64,000 bases of DNA from Tranzscheliella williamsii (GCA_023212725.1 JALBYF010000061.1:45681-109680); one strand, 5' to 3'. Positions 1 to 10,635 are shown, counted from the stretch's first letter. The notes: a model not told the origin generated them from the sequence alone. A program made the numbers and translations.

Positions 1-788
1 AACCCCGTCTGACAAGCCGATGGAGGTCACAATTTCCCCGCTGTCTGTCACTTGTCTGCTTGGTGCCACCGCAGGAGAGGGTTTCTAAGGCCCGCCGAAC
101 CATTTCGCACACGGCCCGACACCTTCGCTACTGCCGAAGAACGAGTGTGGGAACGGAGGATCGCAAAGGCAGGCATGCAGGCGCGCGAGAGCATGGCAGT
201 TCCGACAGGGTCGCGAGAATGTTTCGTGGCGACTTGCTGGATGCGGGGTGCACCTGAGCAGGGGGCTGCGGAGCCGGGGCAAGTAGCCTGAGCCGCGGAA
301 CCGGATCACCCGAGAGAATGGGGACAGATCAGATTCACCTTGGAACTCAGGAAATTAGCATTAAACTTTAACACTAGGAAACCTACATAGGTCGGGCGGC
401 CCGATCTCCTGTGAGTGGTGTGTGTTGCTAAAGACGAGGCATGTGGGGCGACGTGGGAAACGTGACTGTGATTTTGTGATTCAGGGTCTCGATGCATGCA
501 TGGTGCATGATAGGAGCAGCCCTTACCCACCGGAACTGAAAAGTCACATCGATAGTAGATCAGTGTGAGTAGGCTCGTATCGCCGCCGAACGCAACGATC
601 CATCGATCCATCCACTTTCTCGAGCGTATATCCACGGCACGGCATCACCGACGCTTGTTAGCGCTGGCGGTTAGCAGCTCATATTCTGGTCGATCCTTGC
701 TGTCTGCTCTGCTCCATTCGGTGTAATTCCCACACATACTACCTGTGCGGCCTCGCCCACCGACGTGTAGCTGCCTATTCATTTCGCA
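1..788. other. Intergenic/5' flank of the BTB gene
   Basis: No recognisable gene. Open frames here are short, overlap on both strands and resemble no family I know. The right half is presumably promoter and 5' leader of the BTB-domain gene. Short GATCCATC-type repeats occur near 595-615. Confidence 0.5.
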
Positions 789-3770
789 ATGGCATCCGAC
801 CCCGACAGTTCAAGGGTGTCGACAGCGTCTTCAACGCCGCCGTCTTCCTCCTCCCAGCTGTCAGCAGCAGCAAGGACGACGTCAGTGCCGCCAGCTGCAG
901 CAGCAGCACCCTCTGCCCTTCCGACACCGGACACTTCAAATCAGTCGCTGATGTCACGAGCAAGCATACCACAGCCAGACGAACAGCCCTCTTCGACTGC
1001 ATCTACACCTACTTCCAGAAGTGCCACTTCTCCTACCACCGCTCAGCTGAACAATCCGGCTGCTAGTGCCCCGGATCGATCTTCAGCCCCTCTGCCGGCA
1101 GCTGCCAGTAGTAGTGCCGCAGAGCCTCTGCCTTGCTCTACATCCTCGACTTCACTGCTTCCCCGAAGCACCGCCTCAACCTTGGCAGCGAGCAACTCTT
1201 CCTCCTCGTCCACTTCGGGCACCAGCACTCCGGTTGGGCGTGCCAGCAACTCGACGGCAATGGCCACACAGGCAGCATCCCCCCGTCCAGCTTCCTCTGC
1301 GCTCGCCACTCCGGCTCCCTCATCAGTTAGTTCGCGGCGCAGTCGGCAGTCCTTGGCTCATCCTTCGAATTCTGCTCTCTCCTTTGCCTCTGCCATGGCT
1401 GCTCCGGATGCTTCGGGGACGATCCCATCCATGTTCGGCTTCTACTCGCATGATGCCAACGCCGTCGCCCACGACACGACCGCCAGACCGAGCCACTGGA
1501 GGCCGAGAGTCGTGTATACAGCCAACTCGGCTTCTCGGAACGCCTCTCACAGGGATTCCGCGCCGTTTGCAAGCCAGATGCAGGGTCACTCTAGCCCTCG
1601 AATCAACACGCTACAATTTCAGACAGGCCCCCCGCGTCATGTAAGCCATCTGTCCAGCTCGTCCTCCAGCGCAGGATTGACCTATCATCAACTGCAGACA
1701 CAAATGGCGCAAACATCGACGGCCGACTCCAGCTTGCGCCATCCCAATTTACTCTTATCCCAGCCAACATTCCGAGAGACGACGACCATTTCTTTCACCT
1801 GGAACGTCAGAGACTTGCATTTGCTTCGTGAAGAAGTGGAGCATTCCACGCCCCCTTCTGAAGGCGGTCGATCTGTCAGCGCCGGCGCCGGTAAGAGTGA
1901 AGTCTGGACAAGCCAGCCCCTCTTTGGCGATGGTAAATGGAAAATGGAGCTGGTTCGCACTACCCGGGCCCTGTCGCAAGACCAACTTGACACAGATAAC
2001 CTCACGCCGACCGGTTCTCAGGCCGATAACAATCTTCCGCCCGCCATGGAGGCCACGGAAAACGGCACCGATACTGGACCGGAGGCGCGCGCCACCCATA
2101 TAACAGTGTTGTCCGTCTATCTCACTGCCATGGTCCTTGACTACAGCCACGCAGACGTCGAGATTCCTACAAGCATCATGATTGGCATCCGGCCTAGTCG
2201 CGAAACGATAGGACACAGAGGTTCGGCCAGCGGCGGCTGGACCTGGCGACAGTTTTACGATTACACCTTCAGGCGCGAGGCCGAATTCTTTGCCTGCCAT
2301 GATCTTCCCAGTGTCTCGCAGATGCTTGAAGACCCGAGCATTCTGAGAGATGACGCTTGCGCCCTAACCGTGCAGCTCAGCCTCGGCCCAGGCTACACCG
2401 TAGCGTCGCCTGGAGATCAAGCCAATTTTAGCATTCGACCTGCCTTTGAAGTGGACGGACATCATCTGGTGCCGCGCGCTATGCTCGAATCCTTGCGGGG
2501 TCTTCTGGACGATGCCAACTCTGGCGACGTCCGTATTGTCGTACGTGAGAGGGGCCTGCGTTTACCTCGCTCGGCTTCTGCTGAAGACGGAAATCGCCAA
2601 CCGAATCGAGTCGTCCCGTATCCGATTGGGTCTAGAAGCCCAATAGAGGCGGACGCTGCTGACGAGGAGGAGTGGCATTGTGATCCCGACAATGTGCTGG
2701 TCCGCGACCGTGTGCTCTGGGCACATTCCAGCATCCTGAAGAGCAGGAGCGAGTATTTCCGCACGATGCTCATGTCCGACTTTAGCGAAGGCATCGGCCG
2801 GAGCTATTCAGACGGACGAGCCGGTCCGGTGCCCGGGAGGAGCGTGCGCTCGCTGCGCATCCCTGACGCCGACTTTGTTACAACGTACTGGCTATTACGT
2901 TACCTCTACACCGAGGAGATCCGCTTTGCGGAAGATGAGGATGTCCGTAGCGCGATTCTGGACGAAGAGTGGGCGCGGGACGCCAACGAGGGCTATCTTT
3001 CCTCTGGCTCGGCGACCAGCGATGTCACACATGCTGGCTTCTTGGCTGACTGGACGCCGGTATCGCAACTGATGGAGAGGCAAGAGCTTGGCATGGAGGA
3101 GGCCGACTCGAGCAGGACCTCGGCGATGGGTCTAACGCCTTCCGCCTCATCGGGCGGTCATCACAGAGACACTTCGGCGCCATTCGGCTCGCAGCACTAC
3201 GGAGCACCGACCTCTGGCTCGGTGCGGCCCAGAGCAAGTGGCAACAGCCTCAGGACGGCTGCACCGTTGATTGCCGGTGCAGGAAGCGGAGGCGGTGGCG
3301 GTGCTGGCCTACCGGGCTCTGCTCCGCCCTCACCCTCGGCGCATCATGCTGACGAGGGAGGCCGTTCGGCTGGGCATCCGCACCGGCATGGCGGGCATGG
3401 GCAGCAAGTGGGTGGGTTGGCCAGCGATCTGCACGAGCATCCGGCGGAGGCGCCCGGGCCCGTGTCGGCGCTCGCGCTGTTCAAGCTGGCTCATCGCTAT
3501 CACATGGAGGATCTGTCGCGGCTGGCAGGGCTGCAGCTGGTCGGGTCGCTAACGCCGCCGTCGGCGTTCCCGCTCCTCCTCGCCACAGCCATCTACCCTG
3601 GCCTGCATGCCAGCATCCGCACCTACGTCTACCAGCACTGGCACCTTGTCGCCCACACTCCTGCCTTTGAACGCTGCTGCGACCAGGTCTCGATCGGCCT
3701 CTGGGGCGCCGATGCCGGCAAGACGCTCCGCGCCTTTGTCACCAGCCTGGTCTCGCCCCTTCGCGCCTGA
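789..3770 (+). CDS. MATH-like/BTB (POZ) domain protein
   Basis: Single-exon protein of 993 aa. Residues 1-330 are Ser/Ala/Thr/Pro-rich low complexity. Residues about 335-520 look like a diverged MATH/TRAF-like domain, with the block TTTISFTWNVRDL followed by a WTSQPLFGDGKWKMELVR-type segment. A BTB fold begins near residue 630 (VLVRDRVLWAHSSILKSRS, then YFRTMLMSDF). It is interrupted by Gly/Ser/His-rich insertions (about 735-890), and helices resembling the BTB end and BACK region follow near 890-960 (LFKLAHRYHMEDLSRLAG). Proteins of this class are often substrate adaptors of Cul3 ubiquitin ligases; that role is inferred. The start is the first ATG of the frame. It converges on the acyltransferase gene, 212 bp apart. 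Confidence 0.8.
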   Translation: MASDPDSSRVSTASSTPPSSSSQLSAAARTTSVPPAAAAAPSALPTPDTSNQSLMSRASIPQPDEQPSSTASTPTSRSATSPTTAQLNNPAASAPDRSSAPLPAAASSSAAEPLPCSTSSTSLLPRSTASTLAASNSSSSSTSGTSTPVGRASNSTAMATQAASPRPASSALATPAPSSVSSRRSRQSLAHPSNSALSFASAMAAPDASGTIPSMFGFYSHDANAVAHDTTARPSHWRPRVVYTANSASRNASHRDSAPFASQMQGHSSPRINTLQFQTGPPRHVSHLSSSSSSAGLTYHQLQTQMAQTSTADSSLRHPNLLLSQPTFRETTTISFTWNVRDLHLLREEVEHSTPPSEGGRSVSAGAGKSEVWTSQPLFGDGKWKMELVRTTRALSQDQLDTDNLTPTGSQADNNLPPAMEATENGTDTGPEARATHITVLSVYLTAMVLDYSHADVEIPTSIMIGIRPSRETIGHRGSASGGWTWRQFYDYTFRREAEFFACHDLPSVSQMLEDPSILRDDACALTVQLSLGPGYTVASPGDQANFSIRPAFEVDGHHLVPRAMLESLRGLLDDANSGDVRIVVRERGLRLPRSASAEDGNRQPNRVVPYPIGSRSPIEADAADEEEWHCDPDNVLVRDRVLWAHSSILKSRSEYFRTMLMSDFSEGIGRSYSDGRAGPVPGRSVRSLRIPDADFVTTYWLLRYLYTEEIRFAEDEDVRSAILDEEWARDANEGYLSSGSATSDVTHAGFLADWTPVSQLMERQELGMEEADSSRTSAMGLTPSASSGGHHRDTSAPFGSQHYGAPTSGSVRPRASGNSLRTAAPLIAGAGSGGGGGAGLPGSAPPSPSAHHADEGGRSAGHPHRHGGHGQQVGGLASDLHEHPAEAPGPVSALALFKLAHRYHMEDLSRLAGLQLVGSLTPPSAFPLLLATAIYPGLHASIRTYVYQHWHLVAHTPAFERCCDQVSIGLWGADAGKTLRAFVTSLVSPLRA

Positions 3771-3982
3771 CCCGACCTCTGCCGCATCCCATCCGCCGCA
3801 GTATACAGTACACAGAAAGCGCATTCAAATGTAGTGCATCGGCGTGTGCGCCCTGTTTCGATAAGAACCATCAACTACTACAAGCGCAGCGAACATAAAA
3901 TGCTTCAGAGGTGGTGCTTTTTTGCGTCACGGCGGCTGCTTGGGGCGCACAAGCCGCTGCGGCGCAGGCAAGATGGAAAGGA

Positions 3983-5107
3983 TCACTTGGACTTGTCGGT
4001 CGACTTGCCGTCGGACTTGTCGGCCTCGGAGACCAGGTGGTAGTCGGCGGGGTTTTGGCCGGAGGTGCCTTGTGAGCGGAGCTGTTTCTCGCGGTTGTCG
4101 ACCTTGCGGTTGAGCGGGACAAGGGACGAGCCTGAGCCGACGAGTTTGGCAAAGAGGCCGGCGACGCCGGCGATGCCGGCGTCGGGGGTGGAGGTGGAGC
4201 GGAGGTCTTGGTGCTGGCGGAGGAGGTCCATGGCGCGGAGTTCGGCGAGCATCATTTCGCGGACGGTGGTGGCGAGCTGGGCGGCGTCTTGCGTGGTGAG
4301 ATGCGCGGTGGGCACGGGCGGCAGAACCTTGATCTTCACCTCACCCGACTCGAAGCGCGAACGGCCGTCAAAGAGCCGGTTGTAGTTCTCGCACACCACG
4401 GGCACCACGGGCACGCCCGCCTGGATGGCCAGATGAAACGCACCCTTTTTAAACGGCAGCAGATCGGGCGTCGCCAACCCACTGCGTGTCCCCTCGGGAA
4501 AGATCCAGAGACTGAGCTTCTTGCGCTTCATGGTCTCGCCGATCTTCTGGAACGCCTGGATGCTGTCCTTGAGATTCTTGCGGTTGATAAAGACGGCGCC
4601 CGAGGCGGTCATGAATTGGCCGAGAAGAGGCGCGAACTGGAGCTCCTTCTTAGCCATGATGCTGGCGTAGCCGGGGAAGATGCGGCCAAGGTAGAGGATG
4701 TCCATCGCGGTCTGGTGGTTGCCAACCAGAACCGCGGGGCGAGCCTGGTCAAAGTGCTGCTCGCCCTCGACCTTGAACCTCACGCCGACGAGCGGGCCGG
4801 TGAGGTAGTAGAAGCTCCTGGCAACCACCTTGTTGATGTTGAGCCTCTGGCCGGGGATCAGCGTGAGGAGGATGGAGACAATGACACCCCAGGCGGAGCA
4901 GATGCCAAGGCCGGTGATGTAGATGAGCGAGTTCAGGTAGAACCGCAGCCGCTGCGAGCGCGGCGAGACGAGTGCCAACAGCAGCACCGCCCCGGCGGTG
5001 AAGCTGCCGATGTATTTGGAGAGGATGGCCATCGCGTCAGAAAAGCGCTGGTAGGTCCAAGCGTCAGCCGCAGATGAGCCGAGATCACCCAGCTGCGCCG
5101 AAGACAT
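3983..5107 (-). CDS. SLC1: 1-acyl-sn-glycerol-3-phosphate acyltransferase (LPA acyltransferase)
   Basis: Predicted to acylate lysophosphatidic acid to phosphatidic acid at the ER or lipid droplets, the second acylation of glycerolipid synthesis. Length is 374 aa. Two hydrophobic N-terminal segments (about residues 32-48 and 58-86) precede the PlsC domain. Motif I NHQTAMD has His131 and Asp136, FINR follows near 173, and motif III FPEGTRS is at about 203-209. The C-terminal 60-70 residues are polar and Lys-rich. The ATG at 5107 is used; the two codons upstream in frame do not include an ATG. The symbol is by family similarity to yeast SLC1. Confidence 0.9.
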   Translation of the reverse strand: MSSAQLGDLGSSAADAWTYQRFSDAMAILSKYIGSFTAGAVLLLALVSPRSQRLRFYLNSLIYITGLGICSAWGVIVSILLTLIPGQRLNINKVVARSFYYLTGPLVGVRFKVEGEQHFDQARPAVLVGNHQTAMDILYLGRIFPGYASIMAKKELQFAPLLGQFMTASGAVFINRKNLKDSIQAFQKIGETMKRKKLSLWIFPEGTRSGLATPDLLPFKKGAFHLAIQAGVPVVPVVCENYNRLFDGRSRFESGEVKIKVLPPVPTAHLTTQDAAQLATTVREMMLAELRAMDLLRQHQDLRSTSTPDAGIAGVAGLFAKLVGSGSSLVPLNRKVDNREKQLRSQGTSGQNPADYHLVSEADKSDGKSTDKSK

Positions 5108-5263
5108 CCACACGAGAGACGTTCACTACGGAAGCTGGACGATGTTCTAGTCGGCAGCAACGCGCTGGATAAGGAAGATGCTGTGCAGCTACCGGCGGCG
5201 TTCGGTGGGACACAATGTGGTGAGGAGCGACGCCGACGAGGACGCTTAGAGAACTCCTTGCTC

Positions 5264-5281
5264 GACCGTTTCGAAACGGTC
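5264..5281. promoter_or_regulatory. Perfect 18-bp palindrome
   Basis: GACCGTTTCGAAACGGTC equals its own reverse complement. It lies 157 bp upstream of the acyltransferase ATG. The CCG-N6-CGG core inside a dyad resembles a homodimeric zinc-cluster or HTH-type operator; function is inferred only. Confidence 0.45.
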
Positions 5282-5584
5282 TAACAGGCCATCTAGCTCA
5301 CCGTTCTGATGAATTTCATCGTGATTGTGATTTATTGGTTCGATTTCCGTCTTCTTTTTCCATCCGTTTTTGCTTTTCACTCCGCATATTCAGTTTGCCG
5401 ACCTAACAAGGGTTGGGCGTCAGTCGGATTCACTTGTTAAGGCCGAGGTGAGCCGCCACACACTAACATCCTAACCACCGTGCGTATTGCAAGGCACCGC
5501 AGCGTGCTCACTGGAGGCACTGCGGAAGACTGCTGGCCGCCGCTGCCTTGCCGCGGAGCACCCCACTGCTGAGCTACGAGTCTG

Positions 5585-5636
5585 GCGTCATCTCTCACAG
5601 CCGCAGCCGGGCGTCATCTCTCACAGCCGCAGCCGG
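5585..5636. repeat. 26-bp tandem duplication
   Basis: Two exact head-to-tail copies of a 26-bp unit beginning GCGTCATCTCTCACAG, at 5585-5610 and 5611-5636, in noncoding DNA. Confidence 0.85.
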
Positions 5637-6598
5637 GCAGCTCTTCCACCGTACGCACAGTAATGGACGCCGGTCCGTCGATGCAATCGCGGCCACTAGA
5701 AAGGTCTCTACGAAAGAGCCAGTGGCGCCGCCCCGGATCGGTGTGATCACCTCGCTACCCAGCCGCGGCCAGCCGAGTACGTCGTGGGTTAGCGTCTCGC
5801 AAAGTACTCGGCAGATGTGGCCCTGATGAAGGTTGGGCCAGCGACGCCAACGTTGCTGCTGCGAGATGAGGAAAAGTCACCGGTCGAGCACGCCGGTCGG
5901 ACACGCAGCAACGGTTTTTGGAAAGAAAGACGAGGGCAGGATGGATGTAATGTGGGGAGGAAGGGTGCGGATTGCTTGGCACATCTCAGTCCGCCGTCGA
6001 CCCCAGAGGTGCACTGTCCAACAGCGCCCAGTACCAACTCCGCTTGCACCGTCGACCCGTTTGTCCCCATCCTCTCCGTACCCCCCGCCCTCGCTCACCA
6101 CAGGTACCGGCATCATGTTCCCACACCATCTGGGCTACCTTCTCACGAAAAAAAACCGCACACGCAGCCGAAGCGGGGGAACGGCCAGACGGACACCGGC
6201 GACCCCCACCCAGACGACGCATTCGGCTAGCCGAACAGGCTGCTCGTCCATCACGCACAGCCGAGCATGGTAGGGGTGGGCAGCAGCAGGTAAGCAATCC
6301 CTTCAGCAGCAGCTTCCCTGGGCATGTCGCGGCCTTAGCTCGGTCCTCGTTGTCGAACGGAACGTTCCTTCTGTCATCACAGTTCGTCAGGTCAGCTGCC
6401 TCCTCTTCGGCAAATGGTCCCCAGCTGTGCGGATTTACGTTCTCCCTTTTCGGTGACCGGCTATCCTGGCACAAGGGCGCCACGGCCTTGTACACATTCT
6501 GAACCACACGCCTCCGTTGCGGTTTCTAGGAGATGGGAAGTGGGTCGCAGGGCTTTGCGCGAAGCTCACCACGCTCCACCTCTTGCAGCTTACGGGCC

Positions 6599-6605
6599 TA
6601 TAAAA
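6599..6605 (+). promoter_or_regulatory. TATA box of GH3 gene
   Basis: TATAAAA lies 86 bp upstream of the ATG at 6691. This spacing leaves room for only a short 5' leader, which supports 6691 as the start. Confidence 0.6.
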
Positions 6606-6690
6606 ACGGCTGGAGCGGGGGGCGTAATCAGGGCTGCACTCCATCTTCTCTCTCCATCTTTTTCCTGCCCGGATTGTAGCACGGTGAACC

Positions 6691-8982
6691 ATGTTGATCA
6701 AGCGCGTCATCACATTGTCGCCTCTGGCGGCGATGCATCTGAACTACAGCTTCCCGGACTGTGCCAACGGCCCGCTGTCGGGCAATTTGGTGTGCGACCC
6801 GAGTGCCAACTACTGGGAGCGCGCGCAGGCGCTGGTCTCCGAGTTTACACAGCACGAGCTGATCAACAACACGGTCAACTTTGCTGGCGGCTCCAAGCGG
6901 CTCGGGCTGCCGGCGTACCAGTGGTGGAGCGAGGCGCTGCACGGCGTTTCGGGCTCGCCCGGAGTCTCGTTCCAGAAGCAGGGCGAGTTTGCGTCGGCGA
7001 CCAACTTCCCGCAGATAATCAACCTGGGAGCGACGTTTGACGACGGGCTGTATGGCGAGGTGGCGAACCACATTGCCAACGAGACGCGCGCCTACAACAA
7101 CGCCGGCTTCTCGGGTCTCAACCTGTACAGCCCGCTGAACATCAACTGCTTCCGCGACCCGCGCTGGGGCCGTGGCCAGGAGACTGTCGGCGAGGACCCG
7201 CTGCACATGGCGCGCTTCGCCGTGGCCATGGTCAAGGGCCTCCAGGGCGACGACCCAATGCATCTCAAGGTGGCCGCCACCTGCAAGCACTACCTCGCCT
7301 ACGACCTCGAAGCCTTCGGCGGCGTCGAGCGCTACCAGTTTGACGCCATCGTCTCCAACCAGGACCTGGCCGACTTCTTTCTGCCACAGTTCCGCGCGTG
7401 CGTGCGCGACGGCGGCGCGACCACCCTCATGACCTCGTACAACGCCGTCAATGGCGTGCCTCCGTCGGCATCGAAATACTACCTCGAGACGCTGGCGCGC
7501 AAGTCGTGGGGTTTCGACAAGCTGCACAACTACGTGACGTCGGACTGTGACGCGGTGGCGAATGTATACGACGGGCATCACTACTCGGACAGCTACCTGA
7601 CGGCGGCGGCGGACTCGATCAATGCCGGGACCGACCTGAACTGCGGGGCGACCTACTCGGAGAATCTGGATGCGGCACTGGCGCAGAATCTGACGAGCAA
7701 GAAGGTGCTGCGGACGGCGGTGGCGCGGATGTATGCCTCGCTGGTGCGGCTGGGCTACTTTGACGCGGCCGAGACGCAGCCGTTGCGGCAGTTGAGCTGG
7801 GCGGATGTCAACACCAAGCCGGCGCAGGATGTTGCGTACCGCGCTGCGGTGGCGTCGGCGGTGCTGCTCAAGAACAGCGGGGTGCTGCCGCTCGACACGA
7901 GCAAGGTGCGCAAGGTGGCGCTGGTGGGGCCCTACTCGAACGCGACCGTGGCGCTGCGTGGCAACTATGCCGGCCCGGGCCCATTCACGATTCCGCTCCT
8001 GGACGCGGCGCGCAGCACGTTCGACGAGGTGGTCTGGGTCAACGGCACCAGCATTGCCGGCAACAGCACGGACCAGTTCGACGCCGCGGTGCGCGCAGCG
8101 GGTGATGTGGACGCCGTCATCTTTGCCGGAGGGCTGGACAGCACTGTGGAGAGCGAGGAGCTCGACCGCAAGTCGCTGCACTGGCCCGGAAACCAGCTGG
8201 AGCTGATCCACAAGCTTGCCGACGCCGCCAAGCGCGGCGCGCGCCACACGCCCGTCGTGGTCCTCCAGTTCGGCGGCGGCCAGCTGGACGATTCGAGCCT
8301 CAAGGCAGACGCAAACGTCGACGCCCTCTTCTGGGCAGGCTACCCGGGCCAGTCGGGCGCGCTTGCGCTCATGGACCTCGTCGCAGGCCACCAGTCCCCC
8401 TCGGGCCGCCTGCCCGTGACGCAGTACCCGGCGCACTACATTGACAATGCCCCGCCGACACGCATGGCACTGCGTCCTGACGGCGCCTACCCCGGCCGCA
8501 CCTACAAGTGGTACAGCGGCGAGCCGGTCTATCCATTCGGCCACGGGCTTCACTACACCCGCTTCGAAGCGAAGCTGAGCGGCCCAGGCAAGGCAGCCAT
8601 CGCCGACGCCCAGGGTGACACGTACGACGAGCACAAGACGGTGGCCACCGTCAGCGCAGCGGTCACCAACACGGGCAAGCGCACCTCGGACTACGTCGCG
8701 CTGGTCTTTGCGCGCCACACCAACGGTCCCGCCCCCCACCCCAAGCGCTCGCTGGTGGCCTACGCCAAGATGAAAAACATCGCCCCCGGCGCAACCGCCA
8801 CCGCCCACCTCGCCATCACCATGGGCGCGCTCGCCCGCGCCGACACCGACGGCTCCTCCCGCCTCTACCCCGGCTCCTACCATCTGGAACTCGACGCCCC
8901 CGGCCACCCCCTCGCCGAAACCACACTCCACCTCTCGGGCCACCCTCACACCGTCGTCCCCTGGGTCCACGCCGACGCATAA
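6691..8982 (+). CDS. Glycoside hydrolase family 3 beta-xylosidase
   Basis: Predicted exo-acting enzyme releasing xylose from xylo-oligosaccharides. Length is 763 aa, with the usual order of an N-terminal TIM barrel, an alpha/beta sandwich and a C-terminal fibronectin III-like domain (about 650-755). The nucleophile is expected to be Asp285 in TSDCDAV, a signature of the fungal beta-xylosidase branch of GH3. The acid/base Glu lies in TVESEELDR (487-490). GFSGLNLYSPLNI and DPRWGRGQETVGEDP are typical family blocks. The N-terminus is odd: only a short basic-hydrophobic stretch (MLIKRVITLSPLAA) precedes the mature-like region, so the signal peptide is minimal or eroded. Many Asn-x-Ser/Thr sites fit secretion. 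Confidence 0.92.
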   Translation: MLIKRVITLSPLAAMHLNYSFPDCANGPLSGNLVCDPSANYWERAQALVSEFTQHELINNTVNFAGGSKRLGLPAYQWWSEALHGVSGSPGVSFQKQGEFASATNFPQIINLGATFDDGLYGEVANHIANETRAYNNAGFSGLNLYSPLNINCFRDPRWGRGQETVGEDPLHMARFAVAMVKGLQGDDPMHLKVAATCKHYLAYDLEAFGGVERYQFDAIVSNQDLADFFLPQFRACVRDGGATTLMTSYNAVNGVPPSASKYYLETLARKSWGFDKLHNYVTSDCDAVANVYDGHHYSDSYLTAAADSINAGTDLNCGATYSENLDAALAQNLTSKKVLRTAVARMYASLVRLGYFDAAETQPLRQLSWADVNTKPAQDVAYRAAVASAVLLKNSGVLPLDTSKVRKVALVGPYSNATVALRGNYAGPGPFTIPLLDAARSTFDEVVWVNGTSIAGNSTDQFDAAVRAAGDVDAVIFAGGLDSTVESEELDRKSLHWPGNQLELIHKLADAAKRGARHTPVVVLQFGGGQLDDSSLKADANVDALFWAGYPGQSGALALMDLVAGHQSPSGRLPVTQYPAHYIDNAPPTRMALRPDGAYPGRTYKWYSGEPVYPFGHGLHYTRFEAKLSGPGKAAIADAQGDTYDEHKTVATVSAAVTNTGKRTSDYVALVFARHTNGPAPHPKRSLVAYAKMKNIAPGATATAHLAITMGALARADTDGSSRLYPGSYHLELDAPGHPLAETTLHLSGHPHTVVPWVHADA

Positions 8983-9579
8983 CCCAAATCCCAGAACCGC
9001 CCCTGCCAATGTCCAAGCGAATGAATCGTACTACGAAATGGATGCATGCGTGTGACAGTGCGAGCTAGGTATTGCCGATGCTGGGGAGAGCGAGGAGGGC
9101 GCGATAAAAGGTAGACGTACTGCAGCGCTCGCCAACGCTGGTGCGTGTATGGGAGAGGTCGAGCAAGTCCTTGATCGTCCTTGATCGTCTTGCCGCAGAT
9201 CCCGATGCTGCTGAGCGGGCCGGTCGCTGCTATTGACAGGTGGGAAGGTGTGTCACCGTCGCGGATCGGGAAGATGGCGCGAGGAAGGGGACAGTGTTAA
9301 GACGACGGATGGCGCTTGATGACGCATGACGTATGACTGGGTTCGGACCAGCACGCGGGCTGGGACCGGACTACCATCCGGACCGCACCATCTCGGCCCT
9401 GCTCGTTGTGCGCTTGTCTGATGCGCTCGCAGCCGGTGCGTGCGGGCTTGGCTTTGTTCGCTCCTTGTTGGCGTGTTGGTTGCGCGCCCAGGTTGCCGGC
9501 GGTGGTGGCTGCGTTTGCGCTCGACGGCTCTGTCCCGCGCCGTGGTGGGGCAGCGCTTGCTCGTGTCCATCTCGGCGCC
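8983..9579. other. Intergenic region
   Basis: 3' flank of the GH3 gene and promoter of the next gene. An in-frame ATG at 9421 could extend the next protein upstream by 53 residues. Confidence 0.5.
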
Positions 9580-10635
9580 ATGTCTGCGCCCACCCATCTG
9601 GCAGACCAGCTGCCGACGTTTGAAAAGACGCCACCGCCGCTGCCCAGCCCGCGCGGCGAGCACCGGTATGTAGCCACCGCCGCGTGCCTGATCATCGGCG
9701 ACGAGGTGCTCAACGGCAAGACCAAGGACACCAACTCGCACTACTTTGCCACCTTCTGCTTCACCCTCGGCATCGACCTCAAGCGCATCGAGGTCGTCCC
9801 CGACGACCACGACACCATTGTCGAGGCTGCGCGTCGCCTCGCAAGCCAGTTCGACCTCGTCGTAACCTCCGGCGGCATCGGCCCCACCCCCGACGACATT
9901 ACCTACCAGAGCATGGCCGACGCCTTCGACGCAACACCGCTCCAGTATCACGACGAGACCCTCCGCCGCATGGCCGAAAATCTCAAGGCCAGGAAGGTCG
10001 ATACCTCTACCATCACCGAAGAGGTACGTTGCCTTGCGCATCTCGCCCCCGCTGCGCCCTGCGGTGCGATGTTGACTTTGGTTTCTGTGCGCTGTGCCTC
10101 TGCAGATGATTACGGCGCGGAAGCGCATGGCCCTGTTTCCGTCCAAGCAGGTCGAGGTGATCTACCCGTCCGACAAGCTGTGGGTGCCGGTGGTGCGCAT
10201 GGCGGGTACGCTGTGTATTCTGCCGGGCGTGCCGCGGCTGTTTGAGGTAAGCTGCTGTGGGAGGGACATACGTGCGAGCAGGGCGGTGGCTAACGCCGTG
10301 GTCTTCTGCGCTCGGCGTCGCAGGCGCTGCTCGACGAGCTCCCGCCGTACATCGCACTCGATCCGGCGCGCCCGCGCCCGCACCGCATCCTGGTCCATAC
10401 CCGCCTCCCCGAGTCGCACATCGCCCCCTTCCTCGCCCGCCTCACCACCCACTGCGCGCCCCTCGCCATCAAGGTCGGCTCCTACCCAAAGTGGAACAAC
10501 GGCGTAGACATCTCCCTCATCGGCAACGACCTCGCCCTCCTCCACCAGCTCGTCCCCCAAATCGAGCGCGAGACCCAAGGCTCTCTCATCACCCCCCTTC
10601 CCGACCCCCCCGCCAAAGACAGAGGCAAGATCTAA
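9580..10635 (+). CDS. Molybdopterin-binding (MoCF_biosynth) domain protein, FAD synthase/CinA-like
   Basis: Three exons: 9580-10023, 10106-10246, 10324-10635. Both introns have GT/AG ends (82 and 77 bp) and the exons sum to whole codons (298 aa). The first exon holds the MPTb fold: ACLIIGDEVLNGKTKDTNS, a central VVTSGGIGPTPDD loop and a downstream DAFDATPL segment. The second gives an ILPGVPRLFE block, and the third a C-terminal domain ending KDRGKI. This family covers CinA-like proteins and the N-terminal domain of FAD synthases; fungal stand-alone members are poorly characterised, and an FAD-related hydrolase role is only a possibility. An upstream in-frame ATG at 9421 is an alternative start. 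It converges on HSP104. Confidence 0.8.

Larger units (their letters stand above)
5108..6690. other. Intergenic region between acyltransferase and GH3 gene
   Basis: Divergent promoter region of 1.6 kb. It contains a perfect 18-bp palindrome (5264-5281), a 26-bp tandem duplication (5585-5636) and a TATA box (6599-6605) for the GH3 gene. Open frames between 5.5 and 6.5 kb overlap on both strands and match nothing I recognise. Confidence 0.6.

Noticed and set aside
6628..9009. 793-codon frame antisense to the GH3 gene
   Set aside because: His/Arg/Val-rich shadow of strong codon bias; the sense strand has all GH3 motifs.
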